Origin: Halomonas sp. McH1-25
Lineage (GTDB): Bacteria; Pseudomonadota; Gammaproteobacteria; Pseudomonadales; Halomonadaceae
Direction of reading: 5' to 3'
Assembly (NCBI RefSeq): GCF_022348165.1
Contig: NZ_JAKRFI010000009.1
Span: 141,245 to 205,244 of the forward strand
Length of the DNA: 64,000 bases
The position numbers and the translations under genes are program-made. Positions 1 to 6,518 of the stretch are shown here, piece by piece (positions within the stretch are counted from its first letter, which is position 1; every line of letters starts with the position of its first letter). The notes beneath the pieces are model-generated. The model made no database searches. It saw nothing but the letters and a program-made list of their open reading frames with translations, and was not told where the DNA came from.

Positions 1-1051
1 CGACTATCTTTTCAATTCCTACTACGTGACTCATGGCACGCCATTCCCCCGCCCCGAGCGTGGCATGATCTCACGGCCCACCGTGGATGATGTGTATCGC
101 TATCGTGCGCATATCGACCGGGCGATGGCAGAGTTGCTTACCGATCCGCCGCCGGAACATCTGCCCGAGATTCTTCGGCGTCTCGAACTAGGCCTGCCGC
201 ATGAGCAGCAGCACCAGGAACTGCTGCTCATGGATATCAAGCACATTCTGGCCCAGAATCCGCTGTGCCCGGCTTATCGGAATGACCTTACGCCGCCGCC
301 CGCGTATGACGTGGGCGAGCTTGGCTGGCATGCCTACCCAGCTGGGGTTAGGCACATAGGCCATGACGAGGCCGAGAAGGGCTTCGCCTATGACAATGAG
401 ATGGGGCGCCATCGTCAGTTTGTCGAGGCTTTCCAGATCGCTGACCGCCCGGTGACCAACGGCGAGTTTCTCGCGTTCATGAAGGCGGGGGGATACGACA
501 AACCTGACTACTGGCTATCGGATGGTTGGGCCACGGTCAAGGCAGAAGGCTGGAAGGCGCCACTCTACTGGGTCGAGCGGGACGAAATCTGGCATCACTA
601 TACCTTGGGCGGCCTGGTGCCGGTCGACATGAATGCGCCGGTGTGCCACGTCAGCTTCTATGAGGCTGATGCCTATGCCCAGTGGGCCGGGGCACGTTTG
701 CCTACCGAGGCTGAGTGGGAAACGGTGGCCCGCGATGTGCCGATGAAGGGTAACTTTGTCGACCAGGACCATCTGCAGCCGGTCGCGGCTGCGCAGTCAG
801 CGGAAGTGCCGGGGCAAATGTTCGGTGACGTCTGGGAGTGGACCGGTAGTGCCTATCGACCCTATCCGGGGTTTCGCAAATTGCCGGGTAGCCTGGGTGA
901 GTACAACGGTAAGTTCATGTCGGGGCAGATGGTGCTACGAGGTGGCTGCTGTGCGACGCCAGCCGATCACATACGCGCAACTTACCGTAATTTCTTCCCG
1001 CCACATGCCCGGTGGGCGTTTTCCGGTTTTCGTCTTGCTAAGGAGAGCTGA
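1..1051 (+). CDS. egtB: Ergothioneine biosynthesis protein EgtB, 5'-truncated by the window edge
   Basis: Non-haem iron enzyme that joins hercynine to a thiol compound and oxygen to give the sulfoxide intermediate of ergothioneine synthesis. The reading frame is open from base 2; a GTG at 26 is internal, because the upstream codons continue the conserved FNSYY segment. The visible part carries the iron-binding HX3HXE motif (HEQQHQE, about 200-220) at the end of the DinB-like domain. It then has a formylglycine-generating-enzyme-like domain with GDVWEWT and a C-terminal FSGFRLAK. About 70-90 N-terminal residues are probably missing compared with the usual length of about 420. The AAGGAG for the next gene lies inside its 3' end (1040-1045), so the two genes are co-transcribed. 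Base composition is less GC-rich than most of the window. Confidence 0.93.
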   Translation, partial: DYLFNSYYVTHGTPFPRPERGMISRPTVDDVYRYRAHIDRAMAELLTDPPPEHLPEILRRLELGLPHEQQHQELLLMDIKHILAQNPLCPAYRNDLTPPPAYDVGELGWHAYPAGVRHIGHDEAEKGFAYDNEMGRHRQFVEAFQIADRPVTNGEFLAFMKAGGYDKPDYWLSDGWATVKAEGWKAPLYWVERDEIWHHYTLGGLVPVDMNAPVCHVSFYEADAYAQWAGARLPTEAEWETVARDVPMKGNFVDQDHLQPVAAAQSAEVPGQMFGDVWEWTGSAYRPYPGFRKLPGSLGEYNGKFMSGQMVLRGGCCATPADHIRATYRNFFPPHARWAFSGFRLAKES

Positions 1052-1053
1052 CC

Positions 1054-2016
1054 ATGACCCTGGCCGTAAAATTCCACGATTTGCACCCGACTCCTGCAGC
1101 AACGTCGCTTCGCGATGAAATATTGATGGGGTTCAGGGCCGATCAAAAGTTCGCCTCGCCAAAGTTCTTCTATGACCAGCGTGGTTCTGAGTTGTTCGAT
1201 CAGATTTGTGAACAGCCGGAATATTACCCGACACGAACCGAGGAGCTGATTCTTGCTGCCGCTGCCGCTGATATAGCGGAAATCGCTGGGCATGAGGCAA
1301 CCTTGATCGAACTAGGCAGTGGTGCCAGCCGTAAGGTGCGGCTCCTGTTGGAAGCCATGCGACCTTCAAGCTATCTGGGCATCGACATTTCGCGCGAATT
1401 TCTTCTTGAGAGTACGCGTCGTCTGGCTGCCGATTATCCATGGCTTGAGGTTCACGCAGCCTGTGCTGACTTCTCTTGCAACATGGCTTTACCCGATGGG
1501 GTATGCTGCGAACGACCCGTCGGCTTCTTTCCTGGCTCAAGCATTGGCAACTTCGATCCACAGAGCGCCGAAAATTTCCTGCGCGGGTTGCATTCTTTGC
1601 TGCCCACGGGCAGTGGGTTATTGGTAGGTATCGACCTGATCAAGGACAAGGCAACCCTTGAAGCTGCCTACAATGATGAGGCAGGTGTGACAGCAGCGTT
1701 TAATCTGAACCTGTTGGAACGGCTACGTCATGAGCTGAATGCCGAGATCGATCCCCGGCATTTTGCCCATCAGGCGTTCTTCAACGAAGAGCAGTCGCGT
1801 ATCGAGATGCACTTGGTCAGCCAACTGCCCCAAGTCGTCGCGGTTGAAGGGGAGCGTTTCCGCTTTCTGGAAGGAGAGACGATTCATACTGAAAACTCCT
1901 ACAAATACACGATCGAAGGCTTTCAGACATTAGCGGGGCGTGCTGGGTTTACGGCGCGATCATGCTGGACCGACGAAAAAGATATGTTCAGCGTACATTA
2001 CCTAGAGCATGTCTAG
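1054..2016 (+). CDS. egtD: L-histidine N(alpha)-methyltransferase EgtD
   Basis: SAM-dependent enzyme that trimethylates the alpha-amino group of histidine to hercynine, the substrate of EgtB. The 320-residue length matches the family. The SAM-binding motif is LIELGSGASRKV (about residues 84-95), followed by LGIDIS and by GFFPGSSIGNF, a signature of the EgtD (Methyltransf_33) family. The ATG follows the egtB stop by 2 bases and uses the AAGGAG at 1040-1045, so translation is coupled. The order egtB-egtD is the usual minimal two-gene ergothioneine operon of proteobacteria, with no egtA, egtC or egtE in view. Cytoplasmic; the product is a redox-protective thione. Confidence 0.94.
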   Translation: MTLAVKFHDLHPTPAATSLRDEILMGFRADQKFASPKFFYDQRGSELFDQICEQPEYYPTRTEELILAAAAADIAEIAGHEATLIELGSGASRKVRLLLEAMRPSSYLGIDISREFLLESTRRLAADYPWLEVHAACADFSCNMALPDGVCCERPVGFFPGSSIGNFDPQSAENFLRGLHSLLPTGSGLLVGIDLIKDKATLEAAYNDEAGVTAAFNLNLLERLRHELNAEIDPRHFAHQAFFNEEQSRIEMHLVSQLPQVVAVEGERFRFLEGETIHTENSYKYTIEGFQTLAGRAGFTARSCWTDEKDMFSVHYLEHV

Positions 2017-2076
2017 TAGAACAATAGTGGCCTAGCTGTTTCAGTACTGGGCGCTGTCCAGGTAATTAAAGGCGAC

Positions 2077-2103
2077 GCAGGAATTGCTGGAAGCAATTCC
2101 TGC
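2077..2103 (+). terminator. Perfect 12-bp hairpin after egtD
   Basis: GCAGGAATTGCT (2077-2088) and its exact complement (2092-2103) flank a 3-base loop. It lies 60 bases after the egtD stop, where a terminator would be expected. The bases after it (CATATTG) are not a real T-tract, so it may be a weak intrinsic terminator or an mRNA-stabilising 3' hairpin. Confidence 0.5.
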
Positions 2104-2113
2104 CATATTGCGA

Positions 2114-2142
2114 TTAGTAGCGAAGTGCAACTACGAGATAAT
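2114..2142 (+). promoter_or_regulatory. Possible sigma-70 promoter for the ZIP-type gene
   Basis: TTAGTA (2114-2119), 17 bases and GATAAT (2137-2142) form a moderate match in an AT-rich patch about 60 bases before the gene. No Zur-like palindrome is apparent around it. Confidence 0.3.
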
Positions 2143-2204
2143 ATATAGGTAATTCATCTGCTTGGTAGTAACGGAAAATAAGCAGTCGGCTAAGGATGGC
2201 GATT

Positions 2205-2963
2205 ATGGATGGCATTTGGGTTGTACTCGGCTTGGCGCTGCTTCCTGCGTTAGGAAACTTCAGTGGCGGACTCGCTGCGGAGGCCTCACGGACCACCAGC
2301 CGCCGACTCAATTACGCCCTTCACGGTGCCGCCGGCCTCGTCATTGCAGTGGTGGCGGTTGAAATCATGCCGCTTGCGTTGGAAAACCTTTCAGCGTGGC
2401 TGATTGCCCTCACCTTCGCCTTGGGCGGTATTGTTTACGTAGGTATCGAGAAGCTCGTAGAAGATATCCAGACTCGGCAAGGCAAGCAGGGTGAAAGCGG
2501 CCAGGCTGGTGTCTGGATGATCTATGTCGCCGTATCCATTGATTTGTTCAGCGATGGACTTCTGATCGGGGCAGGATCGGCAGTATCGCCATCGGTTGCT
2601 TTGATTTTGGCAGCGGGGCAAGTGCTGGCTGATGTTCCTGAGGGATTCGCGACGATCGCCAACATGAAAGACAAGGGAATCCCACGCAGCAAACGCATAC
2701 TGCTCTCTGCCTCCTTTGCAATTCCTGTACTTTCGGCGGCATTCTTCGCTTACTTCGTACTTAGGAACCAACCGGAGACGTTCAAGCTAGCGGCGCTGAC
2801 CTTCACGGCAGGTCTTCTTACGGTCGCCGCCATCGAGGACATGATATCCGAGGCTCACGAAAGCGGTGATGACACGCATATCTCGCCACTGTCATTCGTC
2901 GGCGGCTTCGTTCTGTTCGTTCTGGTATCGGCGGGCTTGGAAGGCATCTTAGGGCAAAACTAG
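2205..2963 (+). CDS. ZIP-family divalent metal transporter, atypical metal site
   Basis: Polytopic inner-membrane protein of 252 residues with about eight hydrophobic segments, the size and layout of GufA/ZupT-type ZIP carriers. The segment QVLADVPEGFA matches the conserved helix-5 pattern (D-x-P-E-G). In the helix-4 position, however, the usual H-N-x-P-E-G is replaced by D-L-F-S-D-G. The likely substrate is a divalent metal such as Zn, Fe or Mn, but the changed ligands leave this open. The ATG at 2205 is chosen over the one at 2196 because TAAGGA at 2191-2196 then sits 8 bases upstream. The 3' end abuts an insertion-sequence scar. Confidence 0.8.
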   Translation: MDGIWVVLGLALLPALGNFSGGLAAEASRTTSRRLNYALHGAAGLVIAVVAVEIMPLALENLSAWLIALTFALGGIVYVGIEKLVEDIQTRQGKQGESGQAGVWMIYVAVSIDLFSDGLLIGAGSAVSPSVALILAAGQVLADVPEGFATIANMKDKGIPRSKRILLSASFAIPVLSAAFFAYFVLRNQPETFKLAALTFTAGLLTVAAIEDMISEAHESGDDTHISPLSFVGGFVLFVLVSAGLEGILGQN

Positions 2964-3065
2964 TATGCCGTACTGACGGGCCAACTCGCTGACGCTGGGT
3001 GCCGCCTGGGTCTTGGCAAGGAGCTGCCGCGCGGTGATGGCTTGTTTATGCAGTTTGATATCCAC
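2964..3065 (-). pseudogene. 5' fragment of an IS481-type transposase
   Basis: Read on the minus strand, a GTG at 3065-3063 with GGGAG upstream opens a frame starting VDIKLHKQAITARQLLAK and continuing through SELARQYGI. This resembles the N-terminal helix-turn-helix start (D-I-K-L-H-K, L-A-R-x-Y-G) of IS481-family transposases. Similarity stops abruptly near 2964, directly after the stop of the transporter gene, and only about 34 codons remain. The family call rests on this short N-terminal motif. Confidence 0.5.
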
Positions 3066-3076
3066 GTTTGCGCTCC

Positions 3077-3138
3077 CAAATGAGCTGCTCTAGAAGCCCT
3101 CTGGCTGCCAGCAGAGGATAACTTCTATAGCTCATTTG
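3077..3138. repeat. Long imperfect inverted repeat between two IS fragments
   Basis: CAAATGAGCT (3077-3086) pairs with AGCTCATTTG (3129-3138). Inner arms CTAGAAG / CTTCTATAG and CCTCTG / CAGAGG continue the stem almost to its centre. It lies between the IS481-type 5' fragment and the IS3 remnant. It could be an IS end, an element-borne transcription block, or a palindrome left by recombination. Confidence 0.5.
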
Positions 3139-3150
3139 ATCATCCGGGGC

Positions 3151-3279
3151 CCCACACTTACGAAGAGAATAGCAAAGATACGAAAGGGTAAAGCCGAGAA
3201 TGCCCGACTGAAAAAGCTGTTGGCGGAAAGCGCCCTCGACAATGCCGCGCTCAAGGAGATCGTCTCGGGAAAGTGGTGA
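3151..3279 (+). pseudogene. IS3 OrfA, 3' remnant
   Basis: The frame reads KAENARLKKLLAESALDNAA and ends EIVSGKW then TGA at 3277-3279. This is the C-terminal leucine-zipper/linker segment of IS407-group OrfA. The helix-turn-helix half that should precede it is absent. The stop overlaps the OrfB GTG at 3276, the usual orfA/orfB junction. Confidence 0.7.
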
Positions 3280-4091
3280 CGCCCGCAGCGAAACGGCGTG
3301 CGGTACAACATCTGGTGACAGGCGGCTGACTCAGCCAGCGAGGCGCCTGTCGACTGCTGGGCCTGGCGAGATCAGTGGCTCGGTACCAGGCCATACCGCG
3401 TGACGATGCGCCTCTTCGGGCACGCCTGCAAGCTTTGGCGACCTGCTATCCCCGCTATGGCTACTTGCTGCTACATGCACTGTTGCGTCAGGAAGGCTTG
3501 GTGATCAATCGCAAGCGTACCTACTGGCTGTATTGCGAGCATGGCCTCCAGGTCCGGACCCGATGGCGCAAGCGGCTGATCCGGCCGAGGACACCGATGC
3601 CACTGCCGGACCGCCCCAACCAGCGCTGGTCGATGGGCTTCGTGTCGGATCAGTTGGCCTCGGGGCGTCGGTTTTGCGTGTTGAACATCGTGGACGACTT
3701 CAACCGAGAGTGTGTCGGGCAATTGATAGATACGTCCATTTCCGGCCGCCGCTTGGCCCGGTTCCTGGACGAGATTGCTCAGCAGCGCTCTCTACCAGCC
3801 TCGATTGTTTGCGATAACGGGCCGGAGCTAACCAGCAAGGCAATGTTCTTCTGGGCGCGTGAGCGGAAGGTGACGCTGGCCTTCATCCAGCCGGGCAAGC
3901 CGACGCAGAATGCGTTCATCGAAAGCTTCAACGGCAAGTTCTGGGACGGCTGCCTCAACCAGCACTGGTTCCTGAGCCTGGCGGATGCACGACACGAAAT
4001 CACGCAATGGAGAACCCACTACAACCATGTCAGACCGCACAGCTCACTGGGTTATTTGTCACCGGTAGCGTATGCTGAGCAGTGCGCATGA
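3276..4091 (+). pseudogene. IS3-family OrfB transposase (DDE), interrupted by an in-frame stop
   Basis: Integrase-core transposase. The frame begins VTPAAKRRAVQHLVTGG at 3276, meets TGA at 3327-3329, then continues without a shift as LSQRGACRLLGLARSVARYQ to the stop at 4091. Downstream are the HTH_21 region, the rve core and the acidic triad in NIVDDFN, VCDNGPE and AFIESFNG, followed by the conserved YNHVRPHSSLGY. Only the single nonsense codon breaks it. Restart at the GTG at 3375 would give 238 residues without the beginning of the protein, so activity is unlikely. Confidence 0.85.
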
Positions 4092-4140
4092 GGAGCGGTT
4101 CCTTACATTGATAGCGGACCTAAACCAGGGGGGAAGGCCA

Positions 4141-4490
4141 ACAGTAGTACTAGTCTCTCTTGCCCAACTGGCGATTCATTGTAATTATCCGCCACTTGGT
4201 TGGTTTTGTAACTTCTCCAGATAAATACAATATCTCAAGAGAGTGTTTCAAGTGGCCCATTGATCTCCACTGTCTTGGAACCTGTGGCCGCCTGATAGTG
4301 CAGGCGAAAAAATTATAATCAGTTTGTATTCGCGAAGGAATGCCTGCTCTATTCTCCCTTAGCATTAAATCTACGCACTGTCACACCAGTAAGAATCAAG
4401 AAACCTAGACAGGGATACTTATACTACCAGCAGGTACTTGATCCCGGTACCTATGTAAGGGATACAGGCTCAAGGCATGTCGGTAATACT
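4141..4490. other. AT-rich spacer after the IS, no convincing gene
   Basis: About 350 bases, clearly AT-richer than the window average. A 71-codon open frame on the minus strand (4150-4365) has no recognisable motif and no strong ribosome site. Nothing else is apparent. It is probably leftover accessory sequence. Confidence 0.4.
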
Positions 4491-4526
4491 ACTGAGCCCG
4501 GCCTATAAATAAAGGCCGGGCTCAGT
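4491..4526. terminator. Perfect 13-bp hairpin downstream of the KGG-protein gene
   Basis: ACTGAGCCCGGCC (4491-4503) pairs exactly with 4514-4526 around a TATAAATAAA loop. It lies about 65 bases beyond the stop of the minus-strand KGG gene. No long T-tract is present on either side, but the stem is very stable. Confidence 0.65.
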
Positions 4527-4592
4527 TCTGCAGCGACACGGGATTCCTTTCCCTTTTAGCTTATCCCTTCTTTTGGCTCGCTAAAATCAGGA

Positions 4593-5069
4593 TTAGCGGC
4601 GGCCTCCGCCATGGCTATGCTCGCCGCCTTTCTTGCCGGCTTCAGAAGCCTTCTCCCGATCTTCGGCGAAGTTGCCACCGCTATGCTTGCCACCTTTCTG
4701 GCCAGCCTCGGAGGCCTTTTCTGGATCGTTGGCGAAGTTGCCACCACTATGCTGACCACCTTTCTGGCCAGCCTCGGAGGCCTTTTCTGGATCGTTGGCG
4801 AAGTTACCGCCACTGTTCTGGCCGCCCTTGTGGCCCGCTTCAGCAGCACGTTCAGGATCGTTCTTGAAGTTACCACCGCTGTTTTGGCCGCCTTTATGGC
4901 CAATATCTTCGTAGAACTCCTTGCCATGCGTTTCTGAGGTGGCTTCGCCACCTTTGTGGCCGATATCTTCGTAGAATTCCCTATCATGAGATTCTGAAGT
5001 GGCTTCACCGCCTTTCTTGCCAGCTTCGTTTACGCTCATGTTTCCTTGGTTACGCTTATCGTCCGCCAT
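4593..5069 (-). CDS. KGG-repeat stress-induced protein
   Basis: A 158-residue, highly hydrophilic protein built almost wholly of repeats beginning G-x-K-G-G (the KGG / Con-10 stress-protein motif). Seven KGG units are visible. The first two repeat every 20 residues (GKKGGEATSES, GHKGGEATSET); the next four repeat every 22 with a SGGNF-x-(N/E)D core; the last ends in a Gly/His/Arg tail. There is no signal peptide or membrane segment, so it is probably cytoplasmic and disordered. KGG proteins are linked to general stress or desiccation, but their mechanism is unknown. The ATG at 5069 is chosen because GGAGAG lies 6 bases before it; a longer frame to 5189 lacks a ribosome site. Confidence 0.85.
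   Translation of the reverse strand: MADDKRNQGNMSVNEAGKKGGEATSESHDREFYEDIGHKGGEATSETHGKEFYEDIGHKGGQNSGGNFKNDPERAAEAGHKGGQNSGGNFANDPEKASEAGQKGGQHSGGNFANDPEKASEAGQKGGKHSGGNFAEDREKASEAGKKGGEHSHGGGRR
4690..4805. repeat. Tandem DNA repeat inside the KGG gene
   Basis: A 50-base stretch at 4690-4739 recurs without change at 4756-4805, a 66-base period that equals one 22-residue protein unit. Identity at the DNA level implies recent duplication or gene conversion, and makes the copy number prone to change by slippage. Confidence 0.85.
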
Positions 5070-5107
5070 TGAAACTCTCCTTATCTCAGGGGTTTCTGAA
5101 TGCATGG

Positions 5108-5133
5108 TAAGCAATATTCCCTTGTATTGCTTA
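5108..5133. promoter_or_regulatory. Inverted repeat in the KGG-gene leader, possible operator
   Basis: TAAGCAATA (5108-5116) and TATTGCTTA (5125-5133) form perfect 9-base arms with an 8-base centre, 40-65 bases upstream of the KGG start codon. A TATACA hexamer on the same strand (5139-5144) could be the -10. It could be a regulator site or a leader hairpin. Confidence 0.4.
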
Positions 5134-5229
5134 GCGCCTGTATACCAAAGGCGTATCGGTAAACTAGATGCAGGATAGGTGGCACGCAAGGCAAGAAACG
5201 TTTGTTTAGATATATTTGTGTATCATTGT

Positions 5230-5366
5230 TTTTCACACACTCTGCCTAACTGAATAAAACATGAATGGCCAGAAACGATAAATTCATAGCGGGACTGAAG
5301 AGCTAGCCTTTAAAAGCCATGAAATACCCTTCGTCTATCTTGCTCCGGCTAAGCCGGAGCTTTTTT
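5230..5366 (+). ncRNA. Candidate small RNA ending in an orphan intrinsic terminator
   Basis: TTTTCA (5230-5235), 17 bases and AATAAA (5253-5258) form a plausible promoter. A strong terminator at 5342-5366 follows with no open reading frame between them and no plus-strand gene upstream that needs it. A transcript from about 5265 to 5366 would be roughly 100 bases. I do not recognise its family. Confidence 0.35.
5342..5366 (+). terminator. Rho-independent terminator in an intergenic region
   Basis: GCTCCGGC (5342-5349), loop TAA, GCCGGAGC (5353-5360) and then six T. This is a textbook intrinsic terminator on the plus strand, yet the only nearby upstream gene is on the other strand. Confidence 0.85.
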
Positions 5367-5755
5367 GGGCAGGGAACTTTTTGGGGGCTAGGTGCGGCTC
5401 CTGAGGTTGGCACCATGGTTAAGTTAGTTAAATCAACCAGTTGATGAAGATTTTCTGCAAAGAGGTCGCCCTTCGAGGCGGCTTTCGTTTCTGCGTATAT
5501 TGTTACGTACTTTTCTTCCTACCGAATACTTTCATCTTCATCTCTCTTGACTATGCCATGCAGGCCCAATCCGAGTCCTAAAGGCAGCATTCCAGGGCTG
5601 TTAGCGAATGGAGTGCAGCGCGACGGCTTGGCTGGTAACAGCGAGGTCCATGGGCTAATGGTAACCAGTGGCGTACGCCTTGAACCGCACCGAGCGGCAG
5701 GTTTTCGATCGATCGCTTATCGACACTGCATGAGCGAGAAATAAGAGGAAGCAAC
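5367..5755. other. Spacer before the dehalogenase gene, no supported gene
   Basis: About 390 bases. A 65-codon plus-strand frame (5547-5744) has no recognisable domain and reads like chance coding. TAAGAGGAAG just before 5756 is the ribosome site of the dehalogenase gene. No clear promoter or repeat was seen. Confidence 0.4.
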
Positions 5756-6427
5756 ATGACACGGAATATCGTCTTCGATGTGAACGAGACGCTGCTCGAC
5801 GTCGCTGCGCTCGATTCCTTCTTCGAGCGTCTGTTCGGTGACGCTCGTACGCGGATCGAATGGTTTTTGACCCTGGAAGAGAACTGGCTGACGGCCACTG
5901 TCATCGACCGCTATCAGCCCTTCGGTGAGCTGGCCCAGGGGGCCTTGGTCATGACTGGCGCGCGGCGGGGGATCGAGGTGAACGACGACCAGCGCCAGGA
6001 ACTGGTCGAGGGGCTGAAGTCGTTGCCGCCCCATGCCGACGTGCTACCAGCGTTGCAATCGCTGCGAGACCATGGCCTGAATCTCACCGCGTTGACCAAC
6101 GGCAGCCTGGATACGGCGAAGCAGCAGTTGGATCTGGCCGGACTGGCGGACTGCTTCGACGCCATCATGGCGGTGGACGAAGTGAAGCGATATAAGCCAG
6201 CCCCGGAACCTTATCGGATGGTTGCGGAGCGCTTGGGCATTGCCACGAGCGAGATGACAATGGTTGCAGCGCATGCGTGGGATATTGCCGGTGCGGCGAG
6301 TGCCGGCTGCCAGACGGCATTCGTGGCGCGGCCGGGCAAGGTGCTCAATCCGGTCGGGATCCAGCCGGACCTACAGGGCGAGGACATGGGCGAGGTCGCC
6401 GACAAGATTCTGGCGAGTCAGGCATAA
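5756..6427 (+). CDS. HAD-family (S)-2-haloacid dehalogenase, type II
   Basis: Cytoplasmic haloacid dehalogenase-superfamily hydrolase of 223 residues. It would remove halide from short 2-halo acids, or act on a related small ester or phosphate. HAD motif I is FDVNETLLD with nucleophile Asp8. Motif II is LTNGS, the conserved Lys is in RYKPAPE, and motif IV is AAHAWDIAGAASAG. The D-x-N-E-T form of motif I is common in the type II dehalogenase subfamily. The ATG at 5756 has AGAGGAAG upstream. It is a single gene with a hairpin terminator after it; the true substrate cannot be read from sequence. Confidence 0.85.
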   Translation: MTRNIVFDVNETLLDVAALDSFFERLFGDARTRIEWFLTLEENWLTATVIDRYQPFGELAQGALVMTGARRGIEVNDDQRQELVEGLKSLPPHADVLPALQSLRDHGLNLTALTNGSLDTAKQQLDLAGLADCFDAIMAVDEVKRYKPAPEPYRMVAERLGIATSEMTMVAAHAWDIAGAASAGCQTAFVARPGKVLNPVGIQPDLQGEDMGEVADKILASQA

Positions 6428-6483
6428 CCGAGCTCGTTCCGATACTGAGCGCCGAATCCGCTCTGAAAAGCCCCGGACCACCC

Positions 6484-6512
6484 CGGGCCCCGATGAAAAC
6501 CATCGGGGCCCG
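6484..6512. terminator. Bidirectional hairpin between the dehalogenase gene and uvrA
   Basis: CGGGCCCCGATG (6484-6495) pairs perfectly with 6501-6512 around AAAAC. It lies just beyond both converging stop codons. The stem is GC-rich and very stable but lacks a long T-tract. Confidence 0.7.
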
Positions 6513-6518
6513 AGTCGC

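Larger units (their letters stand above)
3143..4140 (+). mobile_element. IS3-family (IS407-group-like) element, 5'-truncated and inactivated
   Basis: It contains the 3' part of an OrfA, a nearly complete OrfB with DDE residues, and a recognisable right end, GCGGACCTAAACC followed by a G-run and GGCCA (4114-4140), typical of IS407-group inverted repeats. No matching left inverted repeat is seen before OrfA, and OrfB has an in-frame stop, so the copy is defective. It sits between the transporter gene and the KGG-protein gene. Confidence 0.82.

Noticed and set aside
4150..4365. 71-codon minus-strand open frame in the spacer after the IS
   Set aside because: No motif, no convincing ribosome site and AT-rich sequence; chance or decayed coding.
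5547..5744. 65-codon plus-strand frame before the dehalogenase gene
   Set aside because: No recognisable domain or ribosome site; residues look like random GC-rich translation.
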